Shown: positions 46,309 through 57,056, counted from the first letter of the stretch. The stretch: 64,000 bases of DNA from Ypsolopha sequella (GCA_934047225.1 OW204011.1:12660339-12724338); one strand, 5' to 3'. Notes: a model not told the origin generated them from the sequence alone. Numbers and translations: made by a program.

Positions 46309-47110
46309 GTGGATGGAAAAGTCGAAAGCAGGGTCTTTGACTTAAGAACTTTGTTTGGACTAGTTAGGAAATAAACATACTAAAAGTCCTTATCCCTCCG
46401 AGTCGAGCCCGAGGGGGGGGGGGGGCACAAAGAAGATCCCGTTTTTTGGTTTTTTTGCTTACATCTCAACAACAGCTGGTTCTATAGACTTGAAATTTTG
46501 CATATAGATACCTTATATAGTGAAGGCGTCCACTAAGAAAGGATTTTTCAAAACACACCCCCTAAGGGGGTGAAACGGGTGTCCAAAGTTTGTATGGGGA
46601 AACAAGATTAGTTAGACTATTTTATTCGAGACTTCACAGGAGTACTCTTTTCTATAAATGTGTTTCAAGTTTTTTCAGAATTCAACCCCTAAAAGGGGGA
46701 AATGGGGTAAACATTTTGAAAATCAACATGGGTATCGTTTGAATGGTTTATCGGGTCGCTGATTACGAAAACAACAACGATTTTAAAATCCAACGTGGTT
46801 GACGTGAAAAAGGCTTTGAAATTCGACCATTTTTCGAAGCTCATAGCTAGGCAAAGATTGGAGATAGATAAAAAGTGTGAAAGCTAAAGTTGTAGAAAAT
46901 TTTATCAGCTTTCATTATGTAGTAAAACAAATTTTCGTACAATGCACGGTTTTCGAGATGTAAGCAAAAAACCAAAAAACGGGATCTTCTTTGTGCCCCC
47001 CCTCCTCGGGCTCGACTCGGAGGGGCAAGGACTTTTAGCATGTTTATCTCCTAACTAGTCCAAACAAAGTTCCTAAGTTAAAGATCCTGCTTTCGACTTT
47101 TCCATCCACA
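46309..47110. mobile_element. Foldback element with ~155-bp inverted arms
   Basis: TGTGGATGGAAAAGTCGAAA...CCGAGTCGAGCCCGAGGGGG...GGGATC...TTGCTTACATCTC and its inverse at 46955-47110, with a 480-bp unique centre containing two CCCCCTAAGGGGGTGAAA-like lines. The centre has no coding frame. Confidence 0.75.
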
Positions 47111-47487
47111 AATTATTCGTTGCTTAAGCTACATATCATTTTAAAGGTATAGGCCTCCACCTTTGATTAAATGCATTTTTGTCTTAAAGTATTTGCTATA
47201 CAGGCTGTTATTTTTTTTTTAAGTGATGAACTATTAATTAATTTTAGCAAAACTAAAATTATGCAGATACACCACCCTCAGAATAAGCCTTCTGCATTGA
47301 ATTTCGTATTTGATGACTGTAAGATTGAGGTAGTCAACACATTTAAATTTCTTGGTCTTCATTTAGACAAAAACTGTAACTGGAAATTCCATGTTGGACA
47401 GTTAAAAAATAAAATTAATCCCTTTTTGTATCCGTTGCGGCAACTAACAAGAGTTGCTTCTAAAGACGCAGCTTTGGCAGGTTGGTG

Positions 47488-47668
47488 TGTTAACTGAGTG
47501 AAACACAGGTTAGCTGTTAATAGTCCGATATATTCTAGTGGCTAAAACCACACCAGAAAACACGTTGATACTACACAAAGTCGGGAAGAGAACTGGCGAG
47601 GCTACGTGCCTTGCCATAAGTCGTGCGCAATTACTTATTGCTACAATCAGCAATTTCATGACTCCACA
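47488..47668 (-). repeat. 3' LTR of the non-autonomous element
   Basis: 181 bp; it differs from the right LTR at one position near the TGTT end (TGTTAACTG versus TGTTGACTG). Only one mismatch implies a young insertion. Confidence 0.85.
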
Positions 47669-48595
47669 GTACATCCCTTTCTACAAAAAAAAATTTTTCA
47701 AAATAAAATTTTTAACAAACTAAAAACATCTTTCATTGATTGTACCTAAATGTTTCAAAACATACTACACTGATTGTACTCTGATACACTGTTGCAATAA
47801 TAACATAATCTGACTCGACATTTAAACAATTGTAAACACAAAGCAAGCTCGTAACATGAAACTGCCTACTGGCTGACGCAATTCTTATCTTGCTGTAATG
47901 AAAATAAATTTCAATGAAATAAAATTTCAACATTGTGCAGTACCATAATGTAAAGACTATTTTATAATGTAAAATTACACAAGATTCTTTAAGAAAACAA
48001 TACAAAAAAAATGAATATAAAACTGAAAAACTCTTTAACACTAACTTCTGTAGAAATTACTCTGAAATTGAATACCAAATTAACAGATAACAATTGAATA
48101 TCGAAACAGTAAAATAACATAATAACGGTGTTATAATATCAAAAATAGTGCTATAATGGAAAATTTTCAATTTGTTCAACTACACAATTCATAACTGGAC
48201 TTTACACAGTATATAATGTGAAAAAAAAATGCTATTATAAAAAACTTTAAACAATTTATAGAGGAAAAATACAAACACAAAACTGTTACATAACACAAAA
48301 AATACATTTCCTGACATCTATCCGAATCCTAAACATTTTATAACTTTTTGGTGATCAATCCAAAAGCTAGAAAAATATCTAGTATACCAATAGTATATCT
48401 TTACGTCATGTAAGAAAAAATTCCGGAAATTTCTACTTACATGCTTCATAGTTACACAAATTACAAACATAAATGACATTTCAATACACAATACACAAGA
48501 AAACATAAAAATAAATTTCGCATTGCATCAAGGGTCTACATTTGCATTCTATTACGGAACCCTGTTTATTCGTCTTTGCTTATTTGCTCTAATTC

Positions 48596-49650
48596 GATGT
48601 CAATCAGGTAGCGTTTCCTGCTTAACCTGAGTGTATATCGACATTATACATCACTTGAAAACAATAACAAAACACTAAAAAATTACAATCTACAAGAAGA
48701 GAAAGAAAAAATATCTAAGTTTCGGAAATCTCTCTAGGATCCCTTTAATGCGGAAAGAAAAAAATATAACTTGATAGTTTGCAAAAATACTCTCTAGGCC
48801 ATTTTACGATTCACCGAGGGCTCGGAACAACTTGAAGAGTGTTCAGGTTAAAATATGGCTTGCCCGTATCTATAGTTTCATTTAGTTCGCGGGTTCATAT
48901 TCGAGTTATAAACTCACGGAACCCTAACATTTCATATCTATAATTTCTACGTTACACATGCTATTGCATTGAGATCTGAGTTGCTTAATCCGCATTCCCC
49001 AAATCTGATACCTTTAGCTATTCTTTAAAACTACTTTCTAGTATGATCACTACTTTATACCTTAAACAAAAATAACACCATGGTCACTGTTTCGTAAACT
49101 TTCGATTTTATGTTTCAATTTGTCCTATACATGTTGCTGCATCGTATTTTGGAATGCCTGTGGGGCACTCTCCAAAGTTGACGCTCTTAATTCTTTTCTT
49201 AACCACTTTCGCATATGATTACTACACTTTGTATATAATACGTACACTGATAAAAAACTCAATATGATAACTGTTATTACTATCACAATTCCATAAATCT
49301 CCATTTTTTCTTCTAATTTTGAATTACTTGACTCGTTTGCACCATTCTGTGCTATGACAACTTGTTCGTTTTTACTTTGCGGTTTACCCATTTTTCGGAA
49401 TTTTAACCACAAAATATTTTACTTGATTTTTACAAAAAACTGAATCTTTATCACCGAACCTCACAATATGTACTGTATGCAAAACCAAAAATAATACTCT
49501 TTATGTACTTTAATCATTGCTCTAGAAAATCTACAAATCTAACTATTCTGATACGACGTGAGTTAGGTAGCGTTTTCTGCAAAACCCGACTGTATAGTCG
49601 TCAAAATAAACCATTTTTGAAAACAATAACACAACATAATACAACAAAAA
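48596..49650. repeat. Pair of imperfect ~100-bp direct repeats inside the LTR element
   Basis: AGGTAGCGTTTCCTGC...TTGAAAACAATAACAAAAC (48607-48673) and AGGTAGCGTTTTCTGC...TTGAAAACAATAACACAAC (49566-49634) flank the membrane-protein frame. They may be an old internal duplication or a regulatory repeat. Confidence 0.55.
49125..49388 (-). CDS. Predicted N-myristoylated single-pass membrane protein of the LTR element
   Basis: An in-frame ATG at 49412 adds seven residues, but starting at the next Met (49388) gives MGKPQSKNEQ, a good N-myristoylation signal (Gly2, Ser/Lys at 6-7). About 30 polar residues follow, then one hydrophobic segment (IYGIVIVITVIILSFLSVYV), a Cys, and a basic cytoplasmic-type tail (KWLRKELR), 88 residues in all. 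I have the impression that similar small MG-x-x-QSK membrane proteins occur near gag in insect Ty3/gypsy elements, but could not check it. There is no gag or env beside it. Confidence 0.45.
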   Translation of the reverse strand, partial: GKPQSKNEQVVIAQNGANESSNSKLEEKMEIYGIVIVITVIILSFLSVYVLYTKCSNHMRKWLRKELRASTLESAPQAFQNTMQQHV

Positions 49651-49911
49651 AATCTGAAATAGGTACATAAAATACAAAGGTTCATAAAATATTGAAATAG
49701 TTGCTTCGTAACACGATATCACTGCATGGAATTGTACTGTATCCGGTCGTCACAAGAATAAAATTGTCACACGTTGTCAGCACTTTCGTATGTGTGTGTT
49801 CATATACACATCCTGGTTTCTCTGTAATGTATATCGGGGTCTTGTTTCTTTGCACATGTCGTATGTTGCTAATAAAAATTCGCTAAATACCTCCATGGCT
49901 CAGAAAGCTTC

Positions 49912-50334
49912 TCAAAATATTCCTCGATTTTCTTCTTTTGTAGCTACGTTCTTGAATTCTCTTACTTTTCTTGGTAACGGTGTCGAAGTCATCACTTGCA
50001 ACACGTCCGCACCTTCACGTTCCGATTTTTTCTTCGGTATGCTGTCCTCTAGGCTATGTTTGTTATCTGGGCTACTGCTGACCTCCGGGTTTCGTTTTTT
50101 CTCCGGGCTAATGCTGACTTCCTGCTGTTGTCCTTCGATAATATCTCTCCTCCGGGCTGTATCTTCCGGGTTGTCATCTTGCCGGCGTTTTTGTAAATTT
50201 TTCTGCCTCCGCCGCTTGGATACTCGCCGACCACAACGTAAGTCGTTGTAATTCCCGCCGAGCCACGACTCTACTCGACGGGGAGTTCTCTTCCCGCTGT
50301 CCTGTCTGTTCAGTTCACGAACATGATACCCCAA
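49912..50334 (-). CDS. Small basic/charged protein in the LTR element, unknown function
   Basis: 140 codons, starting 44 bases after the primer site, so it is the first frame of the element's transcript. The N-terminal half is rich in Arg (GRRVSKRRRQKNLQKRRQ). The C-terminal half has two imperfect copies of a Ser-Pro-Glu/Asp-Lys motif (SPEKKRNPEV, SPDNKHSLED). No zinc knuckle, capsid or protease motif is seen. It could be a degenerate gag remnant, a nucleic-acid-binding chaperone or a chance frame. I do not recognise a family. Confidence 0.4.
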   Translation of the reverse strand: MGYHVRELNRQDSGKRTPRRVESWLGGNYNDLRCGRRVSKRRRQKNLQKRRQDDNPEDTARRRDIIEGQQQEVSISPEKKRNPEVSSSPDNKHSLEDSIPKKKSEREGADVLQVMTSTPLPRKVREFKNVATKEENRGIF

Positions 50335-50395
50335 CAGCCATAAAACGCACTGTCCAGAAATCGACGTTCGGGGTCACCACTTTGGCAAGTTGGGG

Positions 50396-50576
50396 TGTTG
50401 ACTGAGTGAAACACAGGTTAGCTGTTAATAGTCCGATATATTCTAGTGGCTAAAACCACACCAGAAAACACGTTGATACTACACAAAGTCGGGAAGAGAA
50501 CTGGCGAGGCTACGTGCCTTGCCATAAGTCGTGCGCAATTACTTATTGCTACAATCAGCAATTTCATGACTCCACA
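50396..50576 (-). repeat. 5' LTR of the non-autonomous element
   Basis: 181-bp direct repeat of 47488-47668. On the - strand it is followed within about 20 bp by the tRNA-Trp-like primer site (50365-50382). Confidence 0.85.
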
Positions 50577-51430
50577 CAGCATTAATAGCATATTATGGTT
50601 ATGTACACTCCTTACTTCGATACGGAATAATCTTTTGGGGAAATTCTACAGATAGTGATTGCATATTTAAGATGCAAAAGAAATGTGTAAGGGCTATAGC
50701 AGGTATTAAACCTTGGGACAGTTGTAGACCCCATTTCAAAAACCTGGGAATATTACCACTCCCTTCAGTCTATATCCTGGAGTGTCTTCTTTTCGTAAAA
50801 TTTAACTACAAGTATTTTCAGTAGACTAAATATGTGTCAAGTAGACTTCGTAATAGGATACAGCTTACAATGCCACCTTCTAACTCTAAACTTCATAGCA
50901 ATAGCATCTACAGTATGGCAATAACGCTTTACAATAAACTACCAGATAAAATAAAAGAGTTACCACAAAGACAATTTAGAGCGACAGTCTTTAAGATCCT
51001 AAAAAAGAAATCGTATTACAGCGTTAAATATTTTTTAGAAGACAATGACATTGGTATTTGAATTGTGCTATTTTGTTTTATTTTATTATATTAGGAATAA
51101 ATTGACATTGTTTTTTTTTCACATTATAAAATTAAGTAAATTGGAATGTAAAATATTAGTCATTTAAAGTTTCCCAGATAGACTTAGACTAGATAATACT
51201 TAATCAAACCACGACAAGTTATAAACATATTAAAAGGAGGTTAATTAAACAAGAAATAGCTCTTATTCAAAGAATGTGTTAGTAAGAAGACGTCTCACCG
51301 AAGTGATCAAGGAATATAATACTCTCTTGGAAGTGATACTGCTATGGAATAAGTCCATAACATTAACATTTATTGTATATATTTAAAGTTATATTGTGTA
51401 ATTCTAAATAAAAAGCTAATTGAGGCATAT

Positions 51431-51593
51431 TGGTACCGATTCGGTGAAGCACATCTTAACTTATTTGACAGGACTAAACTTAATTTAAGCGTTCTGTCTT
51501 TGTCTTTTCGACAAAGAAAGAAAAAGACAGGACGCTTAAAATAAGGTTAGTCCTGTCAGATAAGTTAAGACGTGTTATGCCGAATCGATACCA
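51431..51593. mobile_element. Palindromic 160-bp MITE
   Basis: TGGTACCGATTCGGTGAAGC ... GCCGAATCGATACCA with complementary halves (TTATTTGACAGGACTAAACT / GTTAGTCCTGTCAGATAA), 80 bp upstream of exon e. The second copy, at 53440-53592, is nested. Confidence 0.75.
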
Positions 51594-51672
51594 TTATATA
51601 TTTATTAAAGTACTTATAGTTTTCTTATATTGTTTAATTATGTAATTGTACAAAAACCGTCTCTATTCGCAG

Positions 51673-51819
51673 GGCACAAGGGTCACATGGCGTTCGTGCA
51701 GCGCATCCAGCGTGAAGGGGACGGTGACCCCACGTACGAGACCATCGGCCTGGTCACGTTGGAAGACGTTATTGAGGAGATGATACAGGCTGAGATCGTC
51801 GACGAGACCGATGTCTTCA
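51673..51819 (+). CDS. uex: CNNM exon e: CBS2
   Basis: Acceptor ATTCGCAG ends at 51672; donor GTAAGT at 51820. It encodes [20 protein letters not shown] and then [27 protein letters not shown], the most conserved stretch of CNNM CBS2. The phase (two bases completing Gly, one base left over) matches both neighbours. The preceding intron is about 16 kb and almost wholly repeats. Confidence 0.92.
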
Positions 51820-51859
51820 GTAAGTTAACTGGGCTTTTAAATGGTTATTTATTTATTTT

Positions 51860-52256
51860 CAATGCATGTGCTCGTAAAGGCCCACTTTTTATGCATCAAA
51901 ACCGAACAGAAAGTCGATTATTTTGCCCTAGGGCTTTATTATAAGTTTTTTTTTTTATTTATTTACAATGGTTGGCTAACCTGCAGCCTTTCCTGTGTAT
52001 CATATACGTTATACTTTTTCTTCCACTGTTTAACGGCTCTGGATACAGTCCCTTTGAGCCAATTATAATTTAAAGTTCACTAGATTATATTTGTTTTCAT
52101 TTCCTCACACTATGCATTGAAAAACGTAGTATGATACACGGGCGTAAAAGCAATAAATTACTCGGTTACGTTTAAAACACTCGCTACGCTCGTGTTTTAC
52201 ATCGTCCTCGTATTTTATTCCTTTTCGCCCTTGTAGCATAAACTACTATTAGGTTT
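51860..52256 (+). mobile_element. MITE of the GTAGTTTATGCTACAAGGGC family
   Basis: Begins about 40 bp after the exon e donor. CATGTGCTCGTAAAGGCCCA...TTGTAGCATAAACTACTATT. Confidence 0.78.
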
Positions 52257-52437
52257 TTCAACAGACACACTTAACGTTTACAAATACAAGACAAAATTCA
52301 AATTCAAATAGTTTATTTTGCAAAGTAGGTATACAAAATACACGTTTCACAAGTCAAAATTTAATGTTATAAAAATATATATATAATAAATGTACATGAA
52401 CTAGATTAAACGTTTATTTAATTTATGTAGCAATATA

Positions 52438-52699
52438 CAAGGTGACTTTTTGATCATCGTCCAAATTCATACTGGAGGCTTCATAAGTGATCAGTATCTT
52501 GGATCAATAACAATTTTTGTGAAATTTGTAAAATTAAATTTCGGCTTCCCATAGAAATTCACTTCCAGTTCCGAGTGAATCACTATGGGGAGTCGAAATT
52601 TCATTTTACGAATTTTACAAAAATTGTTATTGATCCATGATACTGATCACTTACCAAGCCACCAGTATGAATTTGGACGATGATCAAAAAGTCACCTTG
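52438..52699. mobile_element. Palindromic MITE, CAAGGTGACTTTTTGA family
   Basis: 262 bp and very close to 7271-7532 in inverse orientation; flanked by ATATA on both sides. Confidence 0.83.
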
Positions 52700-53162
52700 T
52701 ATATACGATTAAAATTATAGGTAAAATATATATTATACAAGTTGAAATCCAATCAACCGCCCGAACCCATACCGGAGACCCGGCCAGGGACCAGGAACAA
52801 GGTTCAATGATCACCAACCGAGCCCCCAGCACGAATCCAGGCAGCCGACAAAATCCCATCCTATATACTACATACTAATAGGTTACATATATAAATACAT
52901 GCCTACCTCCGCCCATTCGATTAGTCTTGCTAAGAAGAAGGGCAAAAAACTTCAAAGATCATGTCTTTTTTTCAACATAAAACTTATACTATACAATATA
53001 TGACTTCTATCTACTTTTTTTACAAATACGAGATATAACAAAGCAAGCCATATTGAGCATCCAAAACACCAGATTCACAACACATAACAAGTACCTAAGA
53101 CTTACGCACCACGAGCTGGCATAACTTAAAATATTATACAAATAAAATAAAAGAAGTAGAAT

Positions 53163-53702
53163 AGTAGTTTATGCTACAAGGGCGATAAGGAATAAATTAC
53201 GAGGACGATTTAAAACACGAGCGTAGCGAGTTTTTTAAACGTAACCGAGTAATTTATTGCTCTCACGCCCGTGTACCATACGTTTTTCAATGCATAGTGT
53301 TAGGACATAAAACAAATATAATCTTGTGAACTTTAAATTATGATTGGCTCAAAACGACTGCATCCAGAGCCGTTAAACGGTGGAAAAAAAGTATAGCATT
53401 TATGGTACACAAGAGAGGCTGCAGGTTAGCCAACCATTAACACCGATTCTGCGCAACACAACTTGACTTATTTGACAGGACTAAACTTAATTTAAGTGTT
53501 CTGTCCTTTTCTTTCTGTATTGAAAAGACAAAGACGGGACGCTCAATATATGGTTAGTCTTGTCAGTTGTGTTGCGCCGAATCGACACCAACGTAATTAA
53601 ATTAAAATATAATAATAATAAAACCCTAGGGCAAAATAATCGACTTTCTGTTCGGTTTTGATGCATAAAAAGTCGGCCTTTACGAGCACTTGCATTGAAA
53701 AA
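53163..53702 (-). mobile_element. GTAGTTTATGCTACAAGGGC MITE interrupted by a palindromic MITE
   Basis: It matches 8991-9380, but the 53440-53592 palindromic element (ACCGATTCTGCGCAACACAA...TTGTGTTGCGCCGAATCGAC) sits between CCAACCATT and the AATCGACTTTCTGTTCGGTT part. Confidence 0.75.
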
Positions 53703-53772
53703 AGCCGCCTCTCGCACTGAGCGTGTTTTCGCTTGGAGTGACAGTGACCAAAAATAAAATTCGCATAGTCTC

Positions 53773-54189
53773 TTAAGGCGCTACGGAAAAAAAATCGACA
53801 CTTTTAGAACTTCTATATCTACTTCGATAAATAATGTATGATTTTGAAAAAATAGTATATTATTTTTGGAATCTTTCTCTAGGGATCTGTTATAACAGAA
53901 ACGCGATTGGAGAATTTCGGCTCGATAGAAATATTTATTGAAATGAGGTCTTTATCGACACCAATTCTCCTAGTTTGACAATTTAGAATGACATATGGAC
54001 TGTAATTATAATGGGTTTTAACAGTATCTAGGACCTGGTTAAACGAAATTTTGATTGCATTTTTAGTACATTTTATATTAATAAAAAAACAACTTTTTGC
54101 TACTTTTTCACGAATCCGTCCCTCTCGCACTGAGGGTTTTTTCGCATATGGAGTAACAGGGACGCTAAAACTTTTAAATATCGCCTTAA
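53773..54189 (-). mobile_element. TTAAGGCG-family MITE
   Basis: TTAAGGCGCTACGG...TTAAATATCGCCTTAA. Box 2 at 53921-53928 (148 bp from the left), box 1 ending 54129 (60 bp from the right). A fragment of a second subfamily (53704-53776) abuts its left end and shares the TTAA. Confidence 0.82.
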
Positions 54190-54626
54190 TCACAATCTAA
54201 CAATCCAGAAAAAAAGTTAGCAGCCCTATTCGGAATAGCTATTCATGGAAGTGTAGCCTGTATGAATGAGTACAATGGGCAATGCTTTTATCGCGAAGGA
54301 ATTTTGCACGGCGGTCATTAGCTCACCGTGAATACATGCTAAGGTCATATTTACACGGGAAACGATTTTATGTTTTGATAACACGCCGTTCGTTGAAGTG
54401 TAGATGACACCATTTCATTCGATACTTGTTTGCGTAAGTTTTCTCAGACCTGACCATACTTAACACCCGAGGCAAAGGTATTTTTATGTTAGTACTTCAT
54501 TTGGTATGAAAGTTGAGTGACCATAAACGAGCTTTGACCGGTCTAGTTGATACTATACGGTTATTGAGACTACATATCCGTTATGATCCCGACACACCTC
54601 TTTCGCTTTACACAACGCTTGTAGGT

Positions 54627-55044
54627 TTAAGGCGATATGTAAAAAAATAGAGGTGCTTCTTTTTGTGTATTTCATGAAATACACGGAAAATTTTAATAAA
54701 ATTCTGGTATATGCATTTCGACTATATAATCTAGGGTTTTGAAATTGGAAAACCTGTTTGGATAAATTTTCCTCGATAGAAATAATTGTTGAAATGAGGT
54801 CTTCAAACACACTATTTCTCCTCGTTTGACGAATAGGAACCATAAATACAAAACTCAAACATATTTTATTAGGTGTGTTTCAACAATTACTACAGATTTG
54901 ATATTTGAAACTTTGCTAGCTATTTTAGTTTTTTTAATAAAAATATAAAACCAACTTTTTTCCCTTTTGCCCTGAATCCGCCCCTCGCGCACTGCGTGAT
55001 TTTTTGCTTGGAGTGACAGTGACAAAAATAAAATAGCCTCTTAA
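54627..55044 (-). mobile_element. TTAAGGCG-family MITE
   Basis: TTAAGGCGATATGTAAAAAA...ATAGCCTCTTAA. Box 2 at 54772-54779 (145 bp), box 1 variant ending 54991 (53 bp, after a small deletion). Confidence 0.8.
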
Positions 55045-55114
55045 CATGAAATATTATTATTTTTCTTATTTACATATGTGTACTGAGTCAACTAAATAAT
55101 CGTGGCTGATATAT

Positions 55115-55386
55115 AAGGTGAAATTTAATCAACCGCCTAAATTCATACTAGAGACTCGGTTAGTGATCAGGACCAATGTTTAACGACCAGTAAGGTGAAA
55201 TTCGAAAAAAAAAATATTTTCTCCTATACTGCCTATACTAGGATTTATAATTGAACTAGTCCAGTGTGAATGGGAGCAAAACATTTTTTTTTTAAGATTT
55301 CCAAGAAAGTGGTAATTGAACTTTGTTCCTGATCACTAGCCGAGTCTCCAGTATGAATTCAGGCGGTTGATTAAATTTCACCTTGT
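55115..55386. mobile_element. Diverged palindromic MITE, ATAAGGTGAAATTTAATCA
   Basis: ATAAGGTGAAATTTAATCAA-CCGCC...GGCGGTTGATTAAATTTCAC-CTTGTAT; related in layout to the CAAGGTGACTTTTTGA family (CTGGAG/GACTCGGTTAGTGATCAG). Confidence 0.7.
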
Positions 55387-55793
55387 ATAAATCATTGTTA
55401 TTGTATATAATCAATATATAAATAATAATGTCATGCATGTTCTAATTATTTGCAATACCGACAAGGTCGAATATGTATGTGCCTTTTATTTTTAACACCA
55501 TTGTAAATACTCATATTCAGCAATAAAGATTTATGATTTATGATTTATCATTGTTATGGATTTAATAATCAACGAGATAGATCGAAGGGTGGATGCCTCA
55601 CTTGGTCAATAGACCGTACATAGATAGGAATTGTTCTAGAAGTTTTCTTTAGTCAAATAATTATTGTATATGTACCCGAAATAAGGGTCTATTCGACAAA
55701 AATATTTCAAAACGCTCTGTTTTATTACGAAAAAAGACCCTATTACGCGACATAATCAGGAATTGGTAGAAAAAAAAATTTTTTTTTTTATTT

Positions 55794-56021
55794 ATGAGCG
55801 TTTTTCCTTATGTCAAATTTAGTGTTAAATAAGATTCCTAGATGGCACTGTCGTATTCTTTAGCAATAGAATCAAAGACAAAATTTGCACCGATTCCAAA
55901 CAAATGAAAAACAACTTTGACATTGATTGCTACGAAACAAATTTTATCTATGGTGACATGGACAGTGCCATCTAGAGGAAAGCTAAGAACTAAGAAAAAA
56001 AACAACGAGAAAAACGCTCAT
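55794..56021. mobile_element. MITE with ATGAGCGTTTTTC inverted ends
   Basis: ATGAGCGTTTTTCC...AGATGGCACTGTC and GACAGTGCCATCT...GAAAAACGCTCAT, 228 bp, about 300 bp upstream of exon f. Confidence 0.75.
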
Positions 56022-56318
56022 TCTGGATAGAGGAGACAATTTTCCTCTATGTTCTAGGCACACCGAAACCGCCATTTAAAAATATATGATTGTCTCTGTC
56101 CAGTGCCTGCCACACCGGAAATGTATGCTAAAAGTCCAAAAAAAATTTACAACTAACTCAAAAGACCTAAATCCAGAGCCGTAGAAACTGTTTAAAAAAA
56201 AACTCTAATGGTAACACTAAGCTGTTTCTATAAGACTTGGCTGTACGGGCTACTGTCCTTTGCCTATTCCAAGACGGAATGAAAAATGAAAAAAAAAACT
56301 AAGCTGTTTCTCTTACAG

Positions 56319-56459
56319 GTGATAACCGCTCGAGGCGCCGACTGGCGCGTCCCCTCAACAAGCTGACAGACTTCTCCACGTTTGCGGGTCACCACGCGCA
56401 CCAGCGAGTGCACGTGTCGCCGCAGCTCGTGCTCGCTACCTTCCAATTCTTGAGCACCA
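56319..56459 (+). CDS. uex: CNNM exon f: linker to the CNBH domain
   Basis: Acceptor TCTTACAG ends at 56318; donor GTGAGT at 56460. It encodes a basic stretch (SDNRSRRRLARPLNKLTDFS) and then HHAHQRVHVSPQLVLATFQF, the start of the cyclic-nucleotide-binding homology domain. The phase joins exon e (A+GT, Ser) and exon g (A+GT, Ser). Parts of this exon occur again 0.4-1.6 kb downstream as a broken duplicate (see 56874 and 57967). Confidence 0.88.
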
Positions 56460-56873
56460 GTGAGTTTTCTCTTTTGTTATTAGAACGAGTTCCTGTTGTA
56501 AAAACTCGACGAGCCACGTAGAGTTAGCAGAGCGGCAAATGACCAGCAGCCTGTCAGGGCTGAACTGGATCGATAGCACAGTAGGCTGCTCACTTCGGTC
56601 CTCATGGGATCAGAGGTTAGGTGATGATAGGTTATTATAAAGGTTTAACGCACTTGACATTTATTATCATAATAAACAGGCATTAATAATGTGGATTGAA
56701 TAGATAAATTATAATAATAGTTTGCGGTTGTATAGGGACCGTACAAGCACACGAGAGCGGAAGAGAGAAGAGAGATCTGTCAGATGTCAGATATAAAACA
56801 CAGAGTAATTGATTGATAGGACTTAGTAAGCCATACACACATTGGACGTTCACAGGAAATAGGAACAACAGTT

Positions 56874-56894
56874 CCCTCAACAAGCTGACAGACT
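56874..56894 (+). pseudogene. Duplicate of CNNM exon f, first fragment
   Basis: Exact match of 21 bases (CCCTCAACAAGCTGACAGACT) to exon f at 56352-56372, 0.4 kb downstream of the real exon. The homology stops abruptly and resumes at 57967. Confidence 0.75.
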
Positions 56895-57056
56895 GGGAAT
56901 GCTTACTGTCAAATTAGTTCCGCATAGAGGGCACTGTGTGTTTGTGTCTGTTAGCTTGTCAGTTCACATACAAATAATTGAATAATTTATTATTTTCATT
57001 GAAAAGTTTAAGCAATGGGTGTTTGTGGCTTTTGGATGTAAAGGAAAGGGAACTTT

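Larger units (their letters stand above)
47488..50576 (-). mobile_element. Non-autonomous LTR retrotransposon without gag or pol
   Basis: Direct repeats of 181 bp (47488-47668 and 50396-50576) begin TGTT and end CACA and differ at one base. Read on the - strand, the sequence just inside the right LTR (50378 downward) is TGGTGACCCCGAACGTCG, close to the complement of the tRNA-Trp 3' end used by CsRn1-type Ty3/gypsy elements, so the element runs on the - strand. The 2.7-kb interior has no reverse transcriptase, integrase or recognisable gag. It holds two small - strand frames (49912-50334 and 49125-49412). It splits a LINE coding region: codons before 47480 and after 50577 rejoin as ...AALA-ALIAYYGY. 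No clean target duplication longer than 3 bp could be defined. Confidence 0.85.
47215..51064 (+). pseudogene. 5'-truncated LINE reverse-transcriptase C-terminus, split by the LTR element
   Basis: The left part (47215-47479) encodes INFSKTKIMQI, VNTFKFLGLHLDKNCNWKFH and LKNKIN, the RT thumb region of Jockey/CR1-like LINEs. The right part (50577-51063) encodes ALIAYYGYVHSLLRYGII, FWGNSTD, KKCVRAIAGIKPWDSCRP and, after a stop, a C-terminus ending FKILKKKSYYSVKYFLED. The two parts rejoin in frame if 47488-50576 is removed. The 5' end is lost, as is usual for LINE copies. Confidence 0.8.

Noticed and set aside
47538..47723. Two identical ~50-codon frames (also at 50446)
   Set aside because: They lie inside the two LTRs and are identical only because the LTRs are; no domain is visible.
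51630..51944. Frame extending exon e on both sides
   Set aside because: Only 51673-51819 matches the CNNM family; the right extension reads into a MITE that also occurs elsewhere.
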